From assembly GCA_029224185.1 (NCBI GenBank), contig CM055193.1, positions 18,892,169-18,956,168 on the forward strand: 64,000 bases of DNA, written 5' to 3'. The translations under genes and the position numbers were made by a program. The DNA is from Karalla daura (lineage: Eukaryota > Chordata > Actinopteri > Chaetodontiformes > Leiognathidae). Below are positions 59,092-64,000 of the stretch, in pieces; position 1 is the stretch's first letter; each line of letters begins with the position of its first letter. The notes beneath the pieces are model-generated. The model made no database searches. It saw nothing but the letters and a program-made list of their open reading frames with translations, and was not told the DNA's origin.

Positions 59092-59853
59092 CTCGTCTCT
59101 CTCTGACCCGCCTCTCTCCAGGTGGCCGAAGGTGATGGCGACGACACGGACCTGCAGATCTTCTGCGTGTCCTGCAGTCACCCTGTCAACCCGAAGGTGG
59201 CGCTGAGACATATGGAGAGATGCTACGCTAAAGTGAGTGACCTCGGGGTTGCCATAACTTTGTGTTTGCGATGGACAAGTTCTAATCATCCCTCCTCTCT
59301 CCAACAGTACGAGAGTCAGACCTCGTTTGGGTCCATGTACCCAACACGCATAGAGGGGTAAGAACACGCGTCTCATGCTGTCTGTCTGTCTGTCTGTCTG
59401 TCTACCTACCTGCCTGTCAGTCTCTCATATTTGTGTGTGTGTCTGTGTGTTTCAGGGCCACCCGGCTGTTCTGTGACGTGTACAACCCCCACAGTAAGAC
59501 CTACTGTAAGCGGCTGCAGGTCCTGTGTCCAGAGCACTCCAGGGACCCAAAGGTGGGTGAGACAGGGTTAGGGTTAGTTTTTTCCCCAATATGGAATCAG
59601 CTCCCTCTCTTACCTCTTACTCCCGTCTCTCTCTCTCTCAGGTGCCGGCAGACGAGGTGTGCGGTTGTCCTCTGGTCCGAGATGTGTTCGAGCCCACGGG
59701 CGAGTTCTGCCGCGTGTCCAAGAGGAAGTGCAACAGACATTACTGCTGGGAGAAGCTCCGCCGCGCCGAGGTTGACCTGGAGAGGGTCCGAGTGGTAAGG
59801 CTGATCGTCGTCAGCTCGTCCCTGACGTCACAGTCCGGTCCTCGTCACAGCGG

Positions 59854-59906
<53 letters not shown>

Positions 59907-60062
59907 GTCCACCAGTGGTACAAGCTGGATGAGCTGTTTGAACAGGAGAGAAACCTGAGAGCGGCCATGACCAACCGAGCCGGACTCATGGCTCTGATGC
60001 TGCACCAGACCATCCAGCACGACCCCATCGTCCCCGACCTGCGCTCTGCCAAGGACCGGTAG
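55815..60062 (+). CDS. cxxc1: CXXC finger protein 1 (CFP1), SET1/COMPASS subunit
   Basis: Nuclear protein that binds unmethylated CpG and brings the SET1 H3K4 methyltransferase complex to CpG islands. Coding exons: 55815-55826, 56303-56487, 56612-56712, 57028-57158, 57350-57505, 57838-58029, 58112-58213, 58295-58554, 58796-59003, 59122-59232, 59308-59357, 59456-59552, 59642-59794, 59916-60062; 634 residues, phases consistent. PHD finger at about 53-100 (VYCICRKPDINCFMIGCDNC, CPSC). CXXC domain at about 148-192 (CGECDACLRTEDCAQCDFC, KKFGGPNKIRQKCRLRQC). An acidic block, a basic segment (VKVKHVKRREKKPEKK), the cysteine-rich C-terminal domain (CLGPGCVQPARANSKYCSEDC, IYEILPQRIQQWQQTPC, LQIFCVSCSHPVNPKVALRH) and ending DLRSAKDR follow. 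The start has two in-frame ATGs (55815 and 55824). The exon ending 58213 uses an apparent GC donor. The poly-Ala/poly-Pro run is unusual. Fish have two cxxc1 paralogues; suffix unassigned. Confidence 0.96.
58297..58347 (+). repeat. Poly-alanine/poly-proline trinucleotide run in cxxc1
   Basis: GCT/GCA codons (about seven Ala) run directly into CCT/CCA codons (about eleven Pro), just after the acceptor at 58295. A pure ATG trinucleotide run (58241-58269) lies in the intron before it. The human protein lacks this tract as I recall it. Confidence 0.85.
59051..59089. repeat. (TC)n tract at cxxc1 acceptor
   Basis: TC-rich tract forming the polypyrimidine stretch of the intron before the exon at 59122. 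A second one at 59859-59902 precedes the exon at 59916. Confidence 0.85.
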
Positions 60063-60441
60063 ACAGACAGGCAGGCAGGCAGGGAAGCCAGACAGGTAGA
60101 CAGACAGGTAGATCACCCAGCATTAACCCTCCAACCCCTGACCTGCACCCTTCCAAGGACAGAGAGACAGAATGGCAGACAGGCCTGTGTTTGTGACTGT
60201 ATGGTGGGGCACAGGAAGTGGGGCTTTACAGCTAGTAAGGTAGACGGGTAGTCAGATAGACAGCATTAGTGCCCCCATCCCAAGGTGTGGGGTGGGCGGA
60301 GCACAGACAGGTTGAAGAAGATGTTTAATTTCCTCTTCTTTTTTTTTTTTGTGATGTTATATCCAAGTGTGATGTCAGCAGTCAGCGCATTGCGGGAAGT
60401 GGCTGCAGCACACAGAAGCACTTTCTGTGTGTCGAGTAGAC

Positions 60442-60447
60442 AATAAA
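60442..60447 (+). terminator. cxxc1 polyadenylation signal
   Basis: Canonical AATAAA about 380 bp after the cxxc1 stop codon, in tagacaataaaaac. Confidence 0.7.
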
Positions 60448-60532
60448 AACCTTTACAGATCATCTGGAGTTGTCGGTGATGGCAGTGAGAGGGCATGCCT
60501 GTCTGTTTCCTGTTGTCTACATTCAGTCACTA

Positions 60533-60738
60533 CAGCGGGGGTGTCAAACCGAATCCACAGAGGGCCGTGTGGCTGCAGGTTTCTCTTCCCACCGAGCAGC
60601 AACGCACCTGACTTGACTCTTTCTAACCGGTCTCAACCTTCAGACAGCTGATTGGTCAAACTGTGGACTCCTGATTGGTTGGAGCAAAAGCCCGCAGCCA
60701 CACGGAGCTTTGTGGATTCGGTTTGACACATGGGCACT
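60533..60738. mobile_element. Palindromic MITE
   Basis: Arms gtgtcaaaccgaatccacag (from 60541) and its inverted match ttgtggattcggtttgacac (to about 60729), with internal inverted pieces gtgtggctgcaggttt / gcagccacac and gctgattggtc / ctgattggttgg. Typical of hAT-related fish MITEs. No clear target duplication was found. Confidence 0.75.
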
Positions 60739-61829
60739 GCAGCAACATATGGAGACAGTTCCCAACTCTTCAACTACTACTCTACCCAGAGCTCCTCCCG
60801 GTCCTCGTTGTGGCTGTGGAGAGACACTGATGGAGTGCAACGGTTTTCGTAAAGCATGACGCAGGTAATATTTCAAAGTGGGTTTGTTGAATCTTTTTAC
60901 ACACGCAGCATATTTCTCTTCTTGTGATGTTTATTTCAGCTGATAGATCACCAGTTTGCGAGTCACATTCATCGTTGTACAAATTACAAAACGCAAGGAC
61001 TCACAAAGAGCCAGCGGACCCGGAGCTGCCAGCGTCTCTCCTGCTACGGCGTTGATGAGCAACCAGCCGTTCGTGACGCAGTGAAGCAGAGCAAACTGCT
61101 CACTCGACCTCAAATCTTTTCTTGTAAAAGCGAATAAAAGTAAATTTAGCGTTCCCGGGGTTCCCTTTGGAGTGCCACAAATAAAGGCATATTTTATTCT
61201 ATTTTGCAGCTGTTAAAATCAGTTTGTTGGTATTTTATGTGTGAATATTTTAACACTGACTTTCAGGTGAACACAACAAGAACACTACACGCAGCTGAAA
61301 TGTCCACGTGTTTTAATGCGTCTTTCTGCCTGTTGCCCTTTGTCTCAGAGAGAGTCCAAGATTTTTAACTCCGCTTTTGTATTTTGTGTCTTTTGTTGTC
61401 GTTTGTGTTTCTCAATGTTTTTACACACGTAGCACCGCAGGTGTCATTCAATCATGTATATCCACGAATTATTAACAATGATTTCACATTAAATAAATCA
61501 AACACTGAGTGCACAGCTTCTTCAGTGCAGCTTTTCGTGTGCTTGCCGCAACTTCCGCAAACATCCTGCAAACAAACATGAACTTATGAGGCCCAAATCA
61601 GCCCAAATTGGCAACCTATCTTGTTAAACTAAACTTCTCTAAACTATTATAGACAATATATTGGACTGGGCCAAGAACACTTGAGACCCTACAAGAAGGG
61701 TGAAAGTCTATTTTCTGAAGGAAGAGGCTGAAGATGAGTATGTTTGTGTGTGAGTGAGAGAGGTATTCTTGCTTTTGTGTGCGGGGTTATGGGTTATCTA
61801 ACACAAGGTCTTACATTCCCTCCACGATG
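60739..61829. other. Intergenic DNA
   Basis: AT-rich non-coding DNA with no recognised gene, RNA or element apart from fragments related to the flanking transposons. Confidence 0.4.
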
Positions 61830-63110
61830 TACTCATCAAACAGAGGCGCTGTTTTTTCTTCTGGGCCATGTAGACAGACATGGCCCTGTCGATAAAACTG
61901 CAGAGGAGTGCAGCTCAGACCATACTGTCGTTGCAGGTCCCTAGCCGTGTCGCACAAGCTTGCAAGACCTTAAAAGGATAAGGCCACGCTCTTGGCTTTC
62001 TTCCTTTTGCTTTCTTCACTTGCCGACTTAGTCTTCTCCTCCCAGCTGGAGTATACTGTCTCAGGCTTCATGTCTTGCATCACTTGCTGAATGTTCCTCA
62101 AACACGATGCAATTGTGTAGCCACACCGGTCACCTTCATCAGTGTGAAGTACCTTTTAGTCGTCCTCTACAGCTTTGATGAGACCCTCTATGGTGGTTTG
62201 GCACGAATGACACCTTGATCCATTGGTTGGAGTAGTGCTGTGGTCTTGGGGGCCAAGAACTCCATCTGCACGCCTTCATAATGCAGATGAGTTGCATGGC
62301 CGCCAGCACAATCCATCAACAGTGGTACCTTAAAGGGAAGGTCCCTTTCAGATAAGTACAGTTTGGCCTGAGGGATGAAGCTCCTGTGAAACCAACCAGA
62401 TGTCAGGACTTTTGTTATCCATGCCTTAGGGTTGTGCGTGCCTCTGACTTCACGGCAGGTGGGTCGTTGGACTTATAAAGACCTGGTTTCGACATAAATC
62501 CTGTGGCATTCCCCCACATGATGAGCGCCTTGAAGCCCGGCCTCTTTACTTCATCCTTGAACAAGAACGTGCGAGACGTTCTTGCATCCTCTTCCAAAAC
62601 AGCCCCATCTCATCCATATATCGCCGGGGGAATTCCTCCTCAACGCATCGTGCTGTAGCAGTATCAGCAGAGGCAGCGTCACTGTGCAGTGGGACAGTCC
62701 GAAGGCCGAAGCACTTCTGAAGTTTTTCAAACCAACCCTTGCTGGCCACGAACTCCCGTTTTCTCTTCAGAGAATGGCTCAATATCCCAGGTTGGGGGTC
62801 CTCCATGTCTTCCTCTTCTTCGCCCTCGTCCTCACCAAGTCCAGCAGCAGCCATGAGAGCCTTCGCTTTTGTTTTGATCATGTCGGTGTGCACTCTTGCA
62901 TTCTTCTTCCAGCAATCTGAAATCCATCATGCTAAAGCAGATTCCATTTCCACTATCGTCTTGTTGCACGGGGGAAAAAGCCTTTTCACTTCTTCACTAG
63001 CATCGCAAGGCTTGGCACAAAGGCTATATTACACTAAAGTTCACAAACCAAACAAAACGCGAGTTAGGGAAGAGGCAAGGGTAGATGCTGGGTATCAATG
63101 CTAGAAGATT
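61830..63110 (-). mobile_element. Degenerate Tigger/pogo-type (TIGD1-like) transposon
   Basis: Minus-strand blocks in order: SKGWFEKLQKCFGLR and ASADTATARCVEEE (62750-62640), YMDEMGLFWKRMQERL (about 62600), KRPGFKALIMWGNATG (62550-62500), LLMDCAGGHATHL (about 62310), and LLQPMDQGVI (about 62230). These are the DDE core of pogo/Tigger transposases. The aspartates of the first two catalytic blocks persist, but frames are broken and stops occur, so it is a dead copy. The N-terminal DNA-binding part and terminal repeats were not identified. Confidence 0.85.
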
Positions 63111-63720
63111 CAATGATCCACGGCCAATCAACTCATAGGATACAAACCTTCATGCTCTCATTGCTTGCCTCCCACCCCTCAGCCAATAGCGTGCCTTGTA
63201 CGATCTCGTGACTAGAGCCAACACAGGACCCTTCCTTCTCACTTTTTTTCTCCCTTTTGTTTAATATCTAAATTAAAAATCCACAATGAAACAGAGAGGA
63301 ATAGACACACGGAACAGAGAGGGAATACTTTAACTCTTTGATTATTTTCCACTGAAGGGTGGCTGGCCTCAGCCTTAGAGATAGGGTGAGGAGAGATTCA
63401 AAATAGAGCCGCTGCTCCTTTACATGGGAGGAGCCAGCTGAGGCGGTCCAGGCATCTGGGCTCCTGGACACCTACCTGGAGGGGTGTTTAGTGCACGTCC
63501 ATCTGGGAGGAGACCAAGAGGCAGACCCAGGACAGCTGGAGAAATTGTATACATCTCCCAGCTGGTTTCAGAACACCTCTGGATCCTCCAGGAGGAGTTG
63601 GATGGAGCATCTCGGAGCTGATTTGGAGCTGGGCTTCTCCTCTGAGCCTGCTGCGACCCAGAGAACGAGACACGTGATTCAAAACAGAGTAAAGGCGGAT
63701 GGGCCGGGTTTCGGTTTTGA
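63111..63720. other. Intergenic DNA before right-edge promoter
   Basis: Unremarkable sequence. ORFs in 63420-63720 on both strands lack any family motif. Confidence 0.35.
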
Positions 63721-63724
63721 TTGA

Positions 63725-63900
63725 GGTCTTTGTTTACGAGTCGGCGCGCCGTGACGTCATCGGGGAAGCGCTTGCCTGGTGACGACACATGCGCGCGCCA
63801 GTAGTGTTCAGTTGGCGCTCGGAAACAGAAGCGGAGGAGAAGAGAAGCAGCTGTAAGTCTGAATATTACCGTCGCTGCGCGTTTATAACACCGCCGGCTC
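63725..63900 (+). promoter_or_regulatory. CpG-rich promoter of a gene continuing past the right edge
   Basis: A CpG-rich segment with a full CRE TGACGTCA at 63752-63759 and acatgcgcgcgcca (NRF1-like) at about 63788-63800. It is followed by a purine-rich segment and a good donor (cagct|gtaagt near 63852). This looks like a promoter with a first, probably untranslated exon on the plus strand. The gene itself is outside the window. Confidence 0.5.
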
Positions 63901-64000
63901 ACACCCAGGGTGGAGCACAGCTCGCCGCTTAGCTTCTACCGCCCCACAGTGTATCATACTCATCTACTGCGGGTCTTGGTCTGGTCCTGGTACCGATCAG

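Noticed and set aside
62546..62893. 115-codon open frame on the minus strand as a host gene
   Set aside because: It matches the DDE region of Tigger transposases and neighbouring blocks lie in other frames with stops, so it is a dead transposon rather than a domesticated gene.

Overview
The window is teleost fish nuclear DNA. Evidence: vertebrate genes with GT-AG introns and very short introns (many about 80-120 bp), very dense CA/TG microsatellites, Tc1, hAT and Tigger/pogo remnants, a repeat family typical of fish introns, and an intact brambleberry gene, a nuclear-fusion gene first described in zebrafish. The compact introns suggest a percomorph-like fish, but the species cannot be named. 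All gene models were built by hand from splice sites, reading phase and recalled family similarity; no search was run.

Layout: (1) 1-7358, minus: irak1, running off the left edge, with a dead Tc1 element in an intron. (2) 9047-15309, plus: mecp2, divergent from irak1, coding for about 980 residues, roughly twice the human length, because of a huge proline/glutamine-rich last exon. (3) 15310-19065: mecp2 3' region including a CpG-rich tract. (4) 19066-22168, plus: brambleberry. (5) 23372-35046, plus: fgd1, 18 coding exons, with a CpG-rich possible second promoter in intron 1. (6) 35047-41540: gene-free, repeat-rich, with one palindromic RFX-type motif. (7) 42036-48170, plus: tfe3, with CRE and CCAAT boxes upstream. 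(8) 51145-53073, minus: an I-mfa (MyoD family inhibitor) gene, tail-to-tail with tfe3, whose first coding exon abuts a hAT element. (9) 55815-60062, plus: cxxc1 (CFP1). (10) 60063-64000: palindromic MITE, Tigger remnant, and a CpG-rich promoter-like edge.

Functional themes: irak1 (Toll/IL-1 signalling), fgd1 (Cdc42 exchange factor), tfe3 (lysosome/nutrient transcription factor), and two CpG readers of opposite preference, MeCP2 (methylated CpG) and CFP1 (unmethylated CpG). There is no operon-like logic. The best lead is the tfe3/I-mfa pair. Human MITF, TFEB and TFEC each lie near an I-mfa gene, so this pair looks like the fourth member of that ancient set, one I do not know of beside human TFE3.
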